Assembly (NCBI RefSeq): GCF_002224285.1
Contig: NZ_CP022436.1
Coordinates: forward strand, 1,798,001 to 1,862,000
Length of the DNA: 64,000 nucleotides
From: Arthrobacter sp. YN
GTDB lineage: Bacteria; Actinomycetota; Actinomycetes; Actinomycetales; Micrococcaceae
Direction: 5' to 3'
Part shown: positions 1 through 8,815 of the stretch, in pieces
How the letters are laid out: the number at the start of each line of letters is the position of its first letter
Position numbering within the stretch: position 1 is the stretch's first letter
Notes under the pieces: model-generated
What the model was told of the DNA's origin: nothing
The model's input: the letters and a program-made list of their open reading frames with translations, nothing else
Database searches by the model: none
Position numbers and translations under genes: made by a program

Positions 1-2
1 TG

Positions 3-1322
3 GAGCAAACTCTTCCCGGCGGCGAATTGATCCATGGTGCCGAGGGCGGTTCCGTCGTACGGCGCTCGGTCCTTCCCGGCGGCGTGCGCGTCCTGACCGA
101 GGCAATGCCCGGCCAGCGTTCGGCCACCATAGGGTTCTGGGTGGCAGTGGGTTCGCGCGATGAAGCGGACGGCCAGCACGGTTCCACGCACTTCCTTGAG
201 CACTTGCTGTTCAAAGGCACCAAGCGCCGCACCGCCTTGGAGATCGCCTCGGCTTTTGACGAGGTGGGCGGCGAATCGAACGCCGCCACCGCGAAGGAAA
301 GCACCTGCTACTTCGCCAGGGTCCTGGACACAGACCTGCCCATGGCCATCGATGTTATTGCCGACATGATCACCGGCGCCGTCCTGGATCCTGCTGAGTT
401 GGAGCAGGAGCGCGACGTCATCCTTGAGGAAATCGCAATGGACAGCGATGACCCCACCGATGTTGCCCACGAGAAATTCGTGGAGGCCGTCCTCGGCCAC
501 CACCCCTTGGCCCGTCCCATTGGTGGAACCCCTGACGCCATCAAGGCTGTGGCAAGGGACGCGGTCTGGGCGCACTATCAGCGCTACTACCGCCCGGAGG
601 AACTGGTCATTACCGCTGCCGGCGGCTTGGACCACGACGTCGTCTGCGACCTTGTCCTCGATGCCCTGACGGCCGCGGGCTGGAACCTCGACCCCCAGGC
701 AGCCCCGGTCAACCGCCGTGGAACGGACCGCGCCGTCATCAGCGGAACGTCCGGCCTCCATGTGGTCAAGCGCCCAGTGGAGCAAGCCAACATCATCATG
801 GGTTGCCCCACGATTGTGGCAACCGATGACCGACGATTCGTCATGAGCGTGCTCAACGCTGTCCTGGGTGGCGGCATGTCCTCCAGGCTGTTCCAGGAAA
901 TCCGCGAGAAGCGAGGCCTGGTGTACTCCACGTACTCCTTCACCGCGGCTTACGCTGACGCCGGCTATTTCGGAATGTACGCAGGATGTACGCCGTCCAA
1001 GGTCCGCCAGGTGCTGGACCTCCTGGGCGTCGAGCTGGAGAAGCTTGCCAAGGAGGGCATCACGGAGGAAGAACTCCGTAAGGCCGTAGGCCAGCTCAGC
1101 GGTGGAATCGTCCTGGCCCTGGAAGACACGGGATCACGGATGTCACGGCTGGGCCGGGCAGAGTTGGTTTCCGGAGAATTCCAGGACATTGACGAAACCC
1201 TTGCCCGGATCCAGGCCGTCACGGTGGAAGAAGTGCAGGACCTGGCCCGCGAACTTGCAGCAGCACCCCGAACCATCACTGTGGTGGGTCCTTTCGAGGA
1301 AACCGAGACTTTCGGCCTCTAA
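3..1322 (+). CDS. M16 family zinc metallopeptidase (5' partial)
   Basis: Pitrilysin/insulinase-type peptidase. The frame is open to the left edge, so the true start lies outside the window; the first in-window start-like codon is a TTG at 27. Counting from that codon, the inverted zinc motif HFLEH (HxxEH) is at residues 55-59, followed by the acidic segment expected to supply the third ligand near residues 125-135. An M16 N-terminal domain spans roughly residues 20-170 and an inactive-type M16_C domain roughly 185-370, including a GGGMSSRLFQEIREKRGL stretch typical of the family. At about 430 residues it matches the short bacterial processing-peptidase-like class. In related genomes such a gene often follows pnp, but that cannot be seen here. 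A hairpin follows the stop. Confidence 0.93.
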   Translation, partial: EQTLPGGELIHGAEGGSVVRRSVLPGGVRVLTEAMPGQRSATIGFWVAVGSRDEADGQHGSTHFLEHLLFKGTKRRTALEIASAFDEVGGESNAATAKESTCYFARVLDTDLPMAIDVIADMITGAVLDPAELEQERDVILEEIAMDSDDPTDVAHEKFVEAVLGHHPLARPIGGTPDAIKAVARDAVWAHYQRYYRPEELVITAAGGLDHDVVCDLVLDALTAAGWNLDPQAAPVNRRGTDRAVISGTSGLHVVKRPVEQANIIMGCPTIVATDDRRFVMSVLNAVLGGGMSSRLFQEIREKRGLVYSTYSFTAAYADAGYFGMYAGCTPSKVRQVLDLLGVELEKLAKEGITEEELRKAVGQLSGGIVLALEDTGSRMSRLGRAELVSGEFQDIDETLARIQAVTVEEVQDLARELAAAPRTITVVGPFEETETFGL

Positions 1323-1347
1323 GCCTCTGGACTCGCGCACTGTCAAC

Positions 1348-1382
1348 AGGGCAGCATGATCACACGGTGATGATGCTGCCCT
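1348..1382 (+). terminator. Hairpin terminator after the M16 peptidase
   Basis: Arms AGGGCAGCAT (1348-1357) and ATGCTGCCCT (1373-1382) pair perfectly. An inner ATCA/TGAT pair extends the stem, and a short T-rich stretch follows at 1387-1391. It sits between the M16 stop at 1322 and the next gene start at 1398. Confidence 0.65.
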
Positions 1383-1397
1383 GACGATTTTGGAGAC

Positions 1398-1862
1398 GTG
1401 ATGGATCTGCCCTCGAGCGGCCAGGCCGCGGAGCTGTTGCAGGACTTCATCGGTCACTGGCTGGGGATCACGGAGATTGCCGCGTCGCCGTGGGGGAGCG
1501 CCCGGACGGCTGAAGCGGAAGTGGTTTTCACCAAGGCTGCCGGCGGGTATGCCGTCGTCCAGAGCTACCGGCACCGCGAGGCAGACGGCACGCACTTTGA
1601 AGGGCATGGCATGTTCACTGTGGACCGGGATCACGGGGACACTCTTTGGTACTACGTAGACAGTCTGGGGAGGTCGCCGGCCAGCCCGGTCCGGGGAGCG
1701 TGGAATGCAGGCACTCTGACCTTGGACAGGAGGACTGCCGACGGCGTCGCCAGGCACACCTTCCGCGTGGAGGACGGGGTCCTGGTGCATACGGCCGATC
1801 TACGGCTGGAAGGGACACCGGACTTCAGCCCGTTGCTGAAGAGCGTCTTCCGTAAGGCCTGA
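1398..1862 (+). CDS. Conserved hypothetical protein, possibly DUF1579-like
   Basis: A 154-residue soluble protein with no signal peptide or membrane segment. The opening (about residues 12-25, FIGHWLGITEI) followed by alternating beta-strand-like segments (VVFTKAAGGYAVVQSYRH, FEGHGMFTVD, TLWYYVDSLG) resembles small beta-barrel proteins of the DUF1579 or lipocalin-like type that begin with an h-G-W motif. That family link is by eye only. Tandem GTG (1398) and ATG (1401) codons both lie after the weak purine stretch TGGAGA. It converges with moaD, leaving only 3 bases between the two stops. No function is proposed. Confidence 0.7.
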   Translation: MMDLPSSGQAAELLQDFIGHWLGITEIAASPWGSARTAEAEVVFTKAAGGYAVVQSYRHREADGTHFEGHGMFTVDRDHGDTLWYYVDSLGRSPASPVRGAWNAGTLTLDRRTADGVARHTFRVEDGVLVHTADLRLEGTPDFSPLLKSVFRKA

Positions 1863-1865
1863 GCC

Positions 1866-2132
1866 TCAGCCTCCGGCGAAGGGCGGCAGGACATCGATGA
1901 CATCCTGGGCTCCAAGCGGCGCTGAACGGTCCCTCACAGCTACCTCGTTGCGGAGGAAACTGCTCCGTGCCACGATGCGGTCCAGCGTCGGAGTGCCTTC
2001 GGGAGGCAGTGGACGTTCGACGGCGAGGGCGGCTTCCAGCAACGCTTCCAGGCTGGTGCCTTCCGGGAGGACGTGACGTTCTTCTTCGACACCGGCCGCC
2101 GCGCGTGCGGCAGCGAAGTAACGGACAAGCAA
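1866..2132 (-). CDS. moaD: MoaD/ThiS-like sulfur carrier, molybdopterin synthase small subunit
   Basis: An 88-residue ubiquitin-like sulfur carrier ending in the diagnostic Gly-Gly (PPFAGG), where the thiocarboxylate used by MoaE to make molybdopterin is formed. The N-terminal VRYFAAARAAAG strand and the late DVIDVLPPFAGG segment are typical of MoaD. The start is a TTG 4 nt after the moaA stop, with GGAGG about 9 nt upstream, which favours TTG over any internal codon. It is the second gene of a moaA-moaD unit on the minus strand; the partner moaE is at 9299. ThiS is an alternative, but the neighbouring moa genes argue for MoaD. Confidence 0.88.
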   Translation of the reverse strand: MLVRYFAAARAAAGVEEERHVLPEGTSLEALLEAALAVERPLPPEGTPTLDRIVARSSFLRNEVAVRDRSAPLGAQDVIDVLPPFAGG

Positions 2133-2136
2133 GGTT

Positions 2137-3276
2137 TCAGCCTCCGATTGCGCTCATGCTGCGGTCCGGCTGGACGAAGTCCGCTGCGCCGAGACCTGTG
2201 TGGTCCATGCCGTGGGCTTTAGGCTTGACCCACATGGCGTCTTGCCATCGCGACGCCAGTTCATGATCCGTGGACCCGTCGCGAAGCAGGCCCAGGAGGT
2301 CGAATTCTTCGCGGGAGAAGAGACAGCTCATGATCTTGCCCTCGGCCGTGATGCGCGTTCGTCGGCAGTCGGCGCAGAACGGTTCGGTGACCGAGGCGAT
2401 GATGCCGACTGTACCGAGGACCGGACCCGTAGCTTCACCGGAAGCCGTGTCCCGGCGTCGTACTTCAAAGCGTTCGGCCGGGGCGCCGTCCCGTTCGCGG
2501 GGGTCGTGCCCCAGCACAAAGTCGCGGGAGAGCAGATCCCGGATTTCGGCGGCCGTGATCATGTTGCGACGGGTCCACCCGTGATCGGCGTCCAGTGGCA
2601 TTTGTTCGATGAAGCGAAGCTCGTAGCCGCGGCCCAATGCCCAGGCGAGCAAGTCCGGCGATTCGGTGTCGTTGATCCCGCGCATCAGCACGGCGTTCAG
2701 TTTAACCGGCCCCAGGCCCGCTGCCCAGGCGGCATCAACGCCGGCCAGGACACGATCCAGGAACGGCCGGCGCGTGAGTTTGGTAAAGGTTTCCTCGTGC
2801 AGTGAGTCGAGCGAGACGTTGATGCGGGTGAGGCCTGCAGCCTTCAGCGCCGCCGCCTTCTTGTCCAGGCCGACACCGTTGGTGGTCATGGAGATCGGGA
2901 GGTCCGGGTGGTCGCTGCGGATGCCGGAAATGATGTCCACCAGGTCAGCGCGGACCAAGGGTTCGCCGCCGGTGAGGCGCAGTTCCCGTACGCCCAGGGC
3001 GTTGACCCCGATGCGGACGATCCGGACAATTTCGTCCCTGGTCATCACGGCTTGTTTCGAGAGCCATTCCAACCCCTCGGCCGGCATGCAGTAAGTGCAG
3101 CGCAGGTTGCATTTGTCCGTCAGGGACAGCCGCATATCCGTAGCGCGCCGGCCATAACGGTCCCACAGGCCCGCAGGCGTTCCTGCGGGGCGCGGCGGCG
3201 GTACCGCGACGCCACTTTCCTTGCTGCCTGCGGGGCCACCCGAAGGGGGCACCGGCATTCCCAGCTGAACACTCAT
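2137..3276 (-). CDS. moaA: GTP 3',8-cyclase MoaA (radical SAM)
   Basis: Catalyses the first step of molybdenum cofactor synthesis, rearranging GTP to 3',8-cyclo-GTP. At 379 residues it is slightly longer than usual because of a Pro/Gly-rich N-terminal extension of about 40 residues. The radical SAM cysteines are C56, C60 and C63 (CNLRCTYC). A second cluster is supplied near residues 300-317 by FCADC and a later MSC cysteine. The protein ends in the conserved double glycine (SAIGG). The LTGGEPLVR motif is present. Start ATG is at 3276. It forms a two-gene unit with moaD 4 nt downstream and is separated from the plus-strand two-component genes by a short divergent gap. Confidence 0.97.
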   Translation of the reverse strand: MSVQLGMPVPPSGGPAGSKESGVAVPPPRPAGTPAGLWDRYGRRATDMRLSLTDKCNLRCTYCMPAEGLEWLSKQAVMTRDEIVRIVRIGVNALGVRELRLTGGEPLVRADLVDIISGIRSDHPDLPISMTTNGVGLDKKAAALKAAGLTRINVSLDSLHEETFTKLTRRPFLDRVLAGVDAAWAAGLGPVKLNAVLMRGINDTESPDLLAWALGRGYELRFIEQMPLDADHGWTRRNMITAAEIRDLLSRDFVLGHDPRERDGAPAERFEVRRRDTASGEATGPVLGTVGIIASVTEPFCADCRRTRITAEGKIMSCLFSREEFDLLGLLRDGSTDHELASRWQDAMWVKPKAHGMDHTGLGAADFVQPDRSMSAIGG

Positions 3277-3410
3277 AAATTCAGGCTACGCCACCGTGGC
3301 AGGATCAGTGACACCAATTACAGTCATACAGTTCTTACGGATTCCATACACTTGCACCGCGGATGCCTGAATCGGGTGCTGGGGACCGCAGGCAAACCTA
3401 TGCTGAAAGC

Positions 3411-4178
3411 GTGACCACACCTACGGCATCATCAGCGGAACCAGGGAATCGCCGCATCCTCCTGGTGGAAGACGAACAGACCATCGCCGATGTGGTCCGC
3501 GACTACCTGCTGCAAGCGGGCTTCCAGGTGGACATGGCCGGTGATGGATTTACCGCCCTGCAGTTGGCAGCGGCCCGCCACCCCGACCTGGTGATCCTGG
3601 ACCGCATGCTTCCCGGACTGGACGGCGTGGAGGTGTGCCGCCGGCTCCGCCGGACCATGAGCGTACCGGTGATCATGGTCACGGCTTTGGGAACCGAAGA
3701 TGACCGGATCCTGGGCCTTGAGATGGGAGCTGACGATTACGTCACCAAGCCCTTCTCACCGCGGGAGCTGGTTCTCCGCGTCAAATCGGTGCTCCGTCGC
3801 AGCATCAAGGAGTTTACGCCGGAACCACCGGTGGAAGCCGCGGGCCTGGAACTCGATCCCGCGTCCCGGACAGTGACCCATCATGGAGTTCCGTTGGCCT
3901 TGACGGTGCGCGAATTCGATCTCCTGGCTTTCCTCATGCGCCGGCCCCACCAGGTGTTCAGCCGCGAGGAACTCATCAAGGCCGTGTGGGGCTGGGACTT
4001 CGGCGATCTCTCAACAGTTACAGTGCACGTGCGTCGCCTGCGGGAAAAGATTGAAGCCAATCCCACCAAGCCGGAGTTGATCAAGACGGTCTGGGGTGTG
4101 GGGTACCGCTTCGATTCCGCCACCGGCAGCGCGCCGGAGCACTCCGACGGCGGGGAGCGTGGCCATGGAGGGCAGTGA
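3411..4178 (+). CDS. OmpR-family response regulator
   Basis: A 255-residue two-domain regulator. The receiver domain (about 15-130) carries the acidic pocket E20-D21-E22, the phospho-acceptor D64 in VILDRMLPG, T91 and K113 in YVTKPF. A winged-helix DNA-binding domain (about 150-245) contains LTVREFDLLAFL and TVTVHVRRLREKIE. I chose GTG 3411 because the receiver begins a few residues later and the longer frame from 3363 adds only unconserved sequence. The stop overlaps the kinase gene by 14 nt. The unit continues through the kinase into a sulfite-oxidase-like molybdoenzyme, so it may control that enzyme; that is inference. Confidence 0.92.
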   Translation: MTTPTASSAEPGNRRILLVEDEQTIADVVRDYLLQAGFQVDMAGDGFTALQLAAARHPDLVILDRMLPGLDGVEVCRRLRRTMSVPVIMVTALGTEDDRILGLEMGADDYVTKPFSPRELVLRVKSVLRRSIKEFTPEPPVEAAGLELDPASRTVTHHGVPLALTVREFDLLAFLMRRPHQVFSREELIKAVWGWDFGDLSTVTVHVRRLREKIEANPTKPELIKTVWGVGYRFDSATGSAPEHSDGGERGHGGQ

Positions 4179-5397
4179 GCTGTGGACCATCCTGGCGTGG
4201 GTCCTGTTCTGGGCCGTCCTCATCGGCGCCACAACCTTGTTCAGCCTGCGGCTCCTGCGGCGGGCGTCGGTCCTGGCGCAGATCTGCTTGGTGGTGGTAG
4301 CTACGGTTGCGGTCCTGGTTGCCGGCATGGTCAGTGCGTTCAATGCCATGTTCATCTCCGCGAGGGACCTGGAAGTGATGTGGTACATCCTGGCCGTGGC
4401 ATCAGCAGTGGCCGTTGCCTTGTCACTGATGCTGGGCGCGGGGGTTTCCCGTAACGCTGCCCGGTTGGTGGTTGCCGCGCGGCGCCTGGGCCGTGGGGAG
4501 ACCTTGGACCACGCGGAGGGGCGGGCCAGAGCTCCCGCCATGACGTCCGAACTTGCCGAACTGGCCAAGGAACTTGAGGCCAGCAGCCGCAGCCTCGCCG
4601 AGTCACGGGAACGTGAAGCCGCCATTGAGACTGCCCGGCGGGAATTGGTGTCGTGGATATCGCATGATCTCCGGACCCCGTTGGCCAGCATGCGTGCCAT
4701 GACCGAGGCCCTTGAAGACGGTATGGCGTCCGATGTGCCGGGCTATTACCGGAAGATCATCGGACAGACGGAGCAGATGACCGCCATGGTCAATGACCTC
4801 CTGGAGTTGTCCAAGATCCAGGCCGGCACTCTCCGTCTCCGTGCTGAACCCCTGGACCTTTACGACCTTGTCAGCGATGCGTTGTCCGACCTCGCACCTT
4901 TGGCCGCTCAACGCGGCATCACGCTCGACGGCGGCGGGGACCGTGAGTGCATGGCCGTCGCCGATGGACCCAGCCTCGCCCGGGCCGTGCGGAACATCCT
5001 GCTCAACGCCATTATCTACAGCCGGCCGGACACTGTGGTCCACGTCAGCGTCGGGCGGGACGGCATGGGGCAGAACGGCGGAAATGCAGTGGTCGCAGTG
5101 CAGGACCAGTGCGGGGGCATCCGCAGCGAGGACCTGCCTCATCTGTTCGAGACGGGCTGGCAGAAAGACCGCGCCCGGGGCACCACTGAAGGGCTGCAAG
5201 GCAGTTACAGTGGCGCGGGCATCGGACTGAGCATGGTGGCCGGCATCGTCAAGGCCCACGGGGGATCTGTCACCGTGGACAACGTCGACGGCGGATGCCG
5301 GTTTGCGCTGTCCCTTCCGGCGGAGGCTCCCCAGCCATCTTCTTTCCCGGCCACATCCGGGACTTCAGCCGACGAACGCGCAGGAGGCGCATCATGA
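4165..5397 (+). CDS. Membrane sensor histidine kinase
   Basis: A 410-residue kinase partnering the upstream regulator. Three hydrophobic segments occur near residues 7-29, 39-60 and 72-92, with almost no extracytoplasmic loop, so the signal is probably sensed in or at the membrane. A HAMP-like linker follows, then a HisKA box with H167 in SWISHDLRTPL. A HATPase region has an N-box (RNILLNAIIYSR), a G1-like QDQCGGI and a GAGIGLSMV G2 box. Start ATG 4165 is preferred over the in-frame GTG 4159 and over codons far upstream inside the regulator gene. Its stop overlaps the next start as ATGA, indicating translational coupling to the molybdoenzyme gene. Confidence 0.92.
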   Translation: MEGSELWTILAWVLFWAVLIGATTLFSLRLLRRASVLAQICLVVVATVAVLVAGMVSAFNAMFISARDLEVMWYILAVASAVAVALSLMLGAGVSRNAARLVVAARRLGRGETLDHAEGRARAPAMTSELAELAKELEASSRSLAESREREAAIETARRELVSWISHDLRTPLASMRAMTEALEDGMASDVPGYYRKIIGQTEQMTAMVNDLLELSKIQAGTLRLRAEPLDLYDLVSDALSDLAPLAAQRGITLDGGGDRECMAVADGPSLARAVRNILLNAIIYSRPDTVVHVSVGRDGMGQNGGNAVVAVQDQCGGIRSEDLPHLFETGWQKDRARGTTEGLQGSYSGAGIGLSMVAGIVKAHGGSVTVDNVDGGCRFALSLPAEAPQPSSFPATSGTSADERAGGAS

Positions 5398-5777
5398 GCA
5401 TGCACAGCAGTGTGGACACGCCGGAAACCCGGGCCTCCACCCCATCACAAAGCCGGCTCCAGCGCAGCCCACGTCTGTGGGCTGCCGCGGCCGGTGTAGC
5501 GGCGGGCGGTGCGGGGATCGCGGCTGGTGAACTGACCGCCGGCTTGTTGAGCCCGCTGGTTTCCCCTGTCACGGCCCTGGGCGGAGCTGTGATTGATGCA
5601 GTGCCTCCCGGAGTGAAGGACCTGGCGGTGCAGTTGTTCGGCACAGCGGACAAGATCGTGTTGATTGCATCCATCGGTCTCGTCGCGGGGTTGTTGGCAG
5701 CGCTGGCCGGTGTTCTGGAGCGTCGCCGCACCGGCTGGGGCTGGTGCTGGCCGGGCTGGCAGGAGCGGCTGGCCTGA
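5394..5777 (+). CDS. N-terminal membrane part of a frameshifted molybdopterin oxidoreductase
   Basis: Starts at ATG 5394, overlapping the kinase stop (ATGA). It encodes an N-terminal tail of about 35 residues, then hydrophobic segments near residues 35-65 and 82-110. After LERRRTGWG the frame runs into about 13 unrelated residues and stops at 5777. The expected continuation of the hydrophobic segment (LVLAGLAGAAGL) lies in the +2 frame and leads directly into the catalytic protein at 5744-7006. The switch falls exactly at a GGGG run (5737-5740); one extra G would fuse both parts into a 537-residue protein. I therefore read this as the 5' fragment of one gene, broken either by a sequencing indel or by a real frameshift. 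Confidence 0.75.
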   Translation: MSMHSSVDTPETRASTPSQSRLQRSPRLWAAAAGVAAGGAGIAAGELTAGLLSPLVSPVTALGGAVIDAVPPGVKDLAVQLFGTADKIVLIASIGLVAGLLAALAGVLERRRTGWGWCWPGWQERLA

Positions 5778-7006
5778 CCGCCGTCGTGACGCGTGCCCAA
5801 GCAAGCCCGCAGGCGGCCCTGGCCCCGATCGTCGCTGCGGTCGTCACGATGCTGCTGTTGCGTACCCTCATTCGTCGGCTCATTACGTGGGCTCCCGAGG
5901 CCACGCGTCAGGAACTGCAGGGGCATGATCCCGCACCCCTGGCACGGCGAAGTTTCCTGAACGCTCTCGGCGGCACCTCCCTAGCCGCCGTCGTGGCCGG
6001 AACCGTCACCGCGGTCCTCACCCGGGCCACCGCCGTGGCGTCAGGTTTCCGCGGTTCCATGACGCTCCCGGAGCCCGTTACCCCACCGCAGGCAATACCC
6101 GCCGGGGCCTCGCTGGCCGTGGACGGCATCAGCCCCCTGGTGACCCCGAACTCCGATTTCTACAGAATCGACACGGCACTGACGGTACCGGCCATCGACC
6201 CGCCGGCGTGGAGGCTGAAGGTCACCGGATTGGTGGAGCGGGAGATCGAGATCGACTTCGCCACGCTCCTCGCCAAACCCATGATCGAACGGCATATCAC
6301 CATCGCCTGCGTGTCCAACAACGTCGGCGGCGACCTCATCGGCAATGCGCTCTGGCTGGGCTGGCCCCTCCGCGAACTGCTTGCCATGGCCGGTCCCAAA
6401 TCCGGTGCAGACATGGTGCTGTCCACCAGTAACGACGGTTGGACGGCAAGCACACCGTTGGAGGCCTTGACCGACGATCGCGACGCCATCCTGGCCGTCG
6501 GCATGAACGGCGAACCGCTCCCGCTGGAGCACGGCTTCCCGGTCCGCATGATCGTTCCCGGGCTCTACGGATTCGTCTCGGCCACCAAATGGTTGACCGA
6601 ACTGAAAGTCACACGCTTCGCAGACGACACCGCCTATTGGACTCCCCGCGGCTGGAGCGACCACGGACCCATCAAGACGCAGTCACGCATCGACGTACCC
6701 CGCAGCGGCAGGACGGTCCAGGCGGGCACAGTGCAATTCGGTGGGGTGGCATGGGCCCAGCACCGGGGCATCAGCAAGGTGGAGATTCGTGTCAACCGCG
6801 GGTCCTGGCAGCCGGCTACCCTGGCGGGCGGAATCTCCACCGACACCTGGTATCAGTGGCAGCTGGGCGTGGACCTCACCCCCGGCGACTACGAGGTCCA
6901 GGTGCGGGCCACAGACTCCACCGGCCAGCCGCAGACCGAGGACAAAGCCCCCGTGGCTCCGGACGGCGCCACGGGCTATCACACCATCAGCGTCAAGGTG
7001 GGCTAA
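5744..7006 (+). CDS. Molybdopterin-dependent oxidoreductase, sulfite oxidase-like (3' part of the frameshifted gene)
   Basis: The 420 residues from GTG 5744 include the last hydrophobic helices (about 1-50), a twin-arginine-like helix at 68-100 (ARRSFLNAL), then a sulfite-oxidase-family molybdopterin domain (about 135-310) with C189 in ITIACVSN as the likely molybdenum thiolate ligand. An Ig-like Mo-co dimerisation domain follows (about 320-420). The GTG has no convincing ribosome site and lies inside the overlapping upstream reading frame, so it is more likely an artefact of the frameshift at 5737-5740 than a real start. The gene follows its two-component system and precedes moeA, so cofactor supply and apoenzyme are adjacent. 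The substrate is unknown. Confidence 0.85.
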   Translation: MLAGLAGAAGLTAVVTRAQASPQAALAPIVAAVVTMLLLRTLIRRLITWAPEATRQELQGHDPAPLARRSFLNALGGTSLAAVVAGTVTAVLTRATAVASGFRGSMTLPEPVTPPQAIPAGASLAVDGISPLVTPNSDFYRIDTALTVPAIDPPAWRLKVTGLVEREIEIDFATLLAKPMIERHITIACVSNNVGGDLIGNALWLGWPLRELLAMAGPKSGADMVLSTSNDGWTASTPLEALTDDRDAILAVGMNGEPLPLEHGFPVRMIVPGLYGFVSATKWLTELKVTRFADDTAYWTPRGWSDHGPIKTQSRIDVPRSGRTVQAGTVQFGGVAWAQHRGISKVEIRVNRGSWQPATLAGGISTDTWYQWQLGVDLTPGDYEVQVRATDSTGQPQTEDKAPVAPDGATGYHTISVKVG

Positions 7007-7070
7007 GGCCCTAGTCTGGGTACGTCCGGAGAAATTCCGGAAGCCAGCGTGTCACAACAGGAGGTTGTCC

Positions 7071-8291
7071 GTGCCCAGATCAGTTGCGACCCATCGCCAG
7101 GCAGTGGTGGAACTGCTGGCAGGCGCTGCCACCACCAAGGGAAACCACCGTGTGCCGTTGCTCGACGCACTGGGAAAGCCGCTGGCCGTCGATGTCCATG
7201 CGCCGCTCTCCCTGCCGCCGTTCGCCAACTCCCAGATGGACGGCTTTGCCGTCCGGTCACAAGACATTCCCGACGACGGCGGGCAGCTCAGGGTGGCAGC
7301 GCCCGTCCCGGCAGGTGCGACACCAACAGCGCTGAAGGCCGGCTACGCCGCCCCCATCATGACCGGGGCCATGATTCCAGAGGGTGCCGACGCCGTCATA
7401 CCCATCGAGAAGGCGAGCCCCAGCACCTTCCCTGACCCCACCACCTTGGATGCCGTCGTCGACCTTCCCGCGGTGGCTCCCGGTGCTTACGTGCGGAACA
7501 GCGGCAGCGACATCCACCAGGGTGCCCTGGCCCTGGCAGCAGGCACCCTGCTGGGACCGGCCCAGCTTGGCCTGCTGGCAGCCCTGGGCCTGGCAACTGT
7601 CGAGGTCCCTGAACCCCTGTGCGTCCTCCTGGTCACCACGGGAGACGAGGTAGTGGAACCGGGGGAAGAACTCACGCCCGGCAAGATCTTCGACTCCAAC
7701 GGAACGCTGCTTGAAGCGTCCATGCGCCAGGCAGGCCTTGACGTTGTCCGTACGGGCATCTCCGATGACGATCCTGCACACCTGCTGGCTGTCCTTCACC
7801 ATCACACCCGGGAGGCGGACCGTCCCGTGGATGTCATTGTCACCACCGGGGGAGTGAGCAAGGGTGCCTACGAGGTGGTGCGCCAGGCGATGGCCGGCCA
7901 GCCCGTTGATTTCCTCCCCGTGGCAATGCAGCCGGGCGGGCCGCAGGGGCTGGGGACCTTCAACGGCGTTCCGTTCCTCGGATTTCCCGGCAACCCTGTC
8001 AGCTGCCTCGTCTCCTTTGAGATGTTCCTCCGGCCGGCCGTATCGGAGGTTATGGGAACTCCTGTTCCACGACCCGTTCGGAGCGTACGCCTGGCTGAAC
8101 CCCTGACCTCGCCGGAGGGCAAACACCAGGTCCGGCGTGGTTCGGTGGCCGGGGACGGCATCCTTCGTATGGAGGGCGGCGCAGGTTCCCATCTGGTCCA
8201 CGCGCTCGCCCGTGCCAACGCGTTGGTCCAGATCCCAGGCAACGTCACGGAACTCACAGCAGGAGCCGAAGTGGAAGTATGGATGCTGTGA
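7071..8291 (+). CDS. moeA: Molybdopterin molybdotransferase MoeA
   Basis: Inserts molybdate into adenylated molybdopterin, the last step of cofactor synthesis. The 406-residue protein has the family's [14 protein letters not shown] motif near residues 50-62, the TTGDEV and FDSNGTLL segments (about 190-215), the [11 protein letters not shown] motif (about 255-265) and GFPGNPVSC (about 303-311). The GTG start at 7071 has a perfect AGGAGG at 7059-7064, 6 nt upstream, which overrides longer in-frame extensions into the preceding gene. Its end overlaps moaC by 13 nt, opening a tightly packed moeA-moaC-mog-moaE operon. Confidence 0.96.
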   Translation: MPRSVATHRQAVVELLAGAATTKGNHRVPLLDALGKPLAVDVHAPLSLPPFANSQMDGFAVRSQDIPDDGGQLRVAAPVPAGATPTALKAGYAAPIMTGAMIPEGADAVIPIEKASPSTFPDPTTLDAVVDLPAVAPGAYVRNSGSDIHQGALALAAGTLLGPAQLGLLAALGLATVEVPEPLCVLLVTTGDEVVEPGEELTPGKIFDSNGTLLEASMRQAGLDVVRTGISDDDPAHLLAVLHHHTREADRPVDVIVTTGGVSKGAYEVVRQAMAGQPVDFLPVAMQPGGPQGLGTFNGVPFLGFPGNPVSCLVSFEMFLRPAVSEVMGTPVPRPVRSVRLAEPLTSPEGKHQVRRGSVAGDGILRMEGGAGSHLVHALARANALVQIPGNVTELTAGAEVEVWML

Positions 8292-8815
8292 ATGAAACTC
8301 CCGGGACAACAGAACACGGCGGCGGCCTGACGCACCTGAGGCACGATGGCACTGCGCAGATGGTGGACGTCTCCGCGAAAGCAGTGACCACACGCGAGGC
8401 CACTGCCACGGCAACCGTCCGCACAACACCGGACGTAATGGTCCTCTTGGGCGCCGGTGAGCTGCCCAAAGGCGACGCGCTCGCCGTGGCACGGGTGGCA
8501 GGCATCATGGCGGCAAAGAAGACGCCCGAGCTGATCCCGTTGTGCCATCCGTTGCCGATTTCCAAAGTCACCGTGGATTTCCACTTGGGCGCCGGCTCGG
8601 TGGACATCCTGGCAACCGTCAAGACCAAGGGCGTGACCGGCGTCGAAATGGAAGCCCTGACGGCGGCATCGGTAGCGGCGCTGAGTGTCTACGACATGAT
8701 CAAGGCCGTGGACAAGCACGCCGTGTTGACCGACATCCGCGTGCTGGCCAAGAGTGGCGGCAAGAGCGGCGACTGGGACGTCTCCGGGGAACCGGTCCAG
8801 GAGGCCGGCGAATGA
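8279..8815 (+). CDS. moaC: Cyclic pyranopterin monophosphate synthase MoaC
   Basis: Converts 3',8-cyclo-GTP, the MoaA product, to cyclic pyranopterin monophosphate. The 178-residue protein shows the [19 protein letters not shown] segment and the [12 protein letters not shown] catalytic motif, followed by [14 protein letters not shown] and YDMIKAVDK near the C-terminal half, all standard MoaC landmarks. The N-terminus carries about 15 extra residues. ATG 8279 lies within the end of moeA, and the stop overlaps the next start (ATGA), so translation is probably coupled through the operon. Confidence 0.96.
   Translation: MDAVNETPGTTEHGGGLTHLRHDGTAQMVDVSAKAVTTREATATATVRTTPDVMVLLGAGELPKGDALAVARVAGIMAAKKTPELIPLCHPLPISKVTVDFHLGAGSVDILATVKTKGVTGVEMEALTAASVAALSVYDMIKAVDKHAVLTDIRVLAKSGGKSGDWDVSGEPVQEAGE

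Noticed and set aside
3363-3410. Longer response regulator start at 3363
   Set aside because: The 16 extra residues are not conserved and overlap the likely promoter region; GTG 3411 fits the receiver start.
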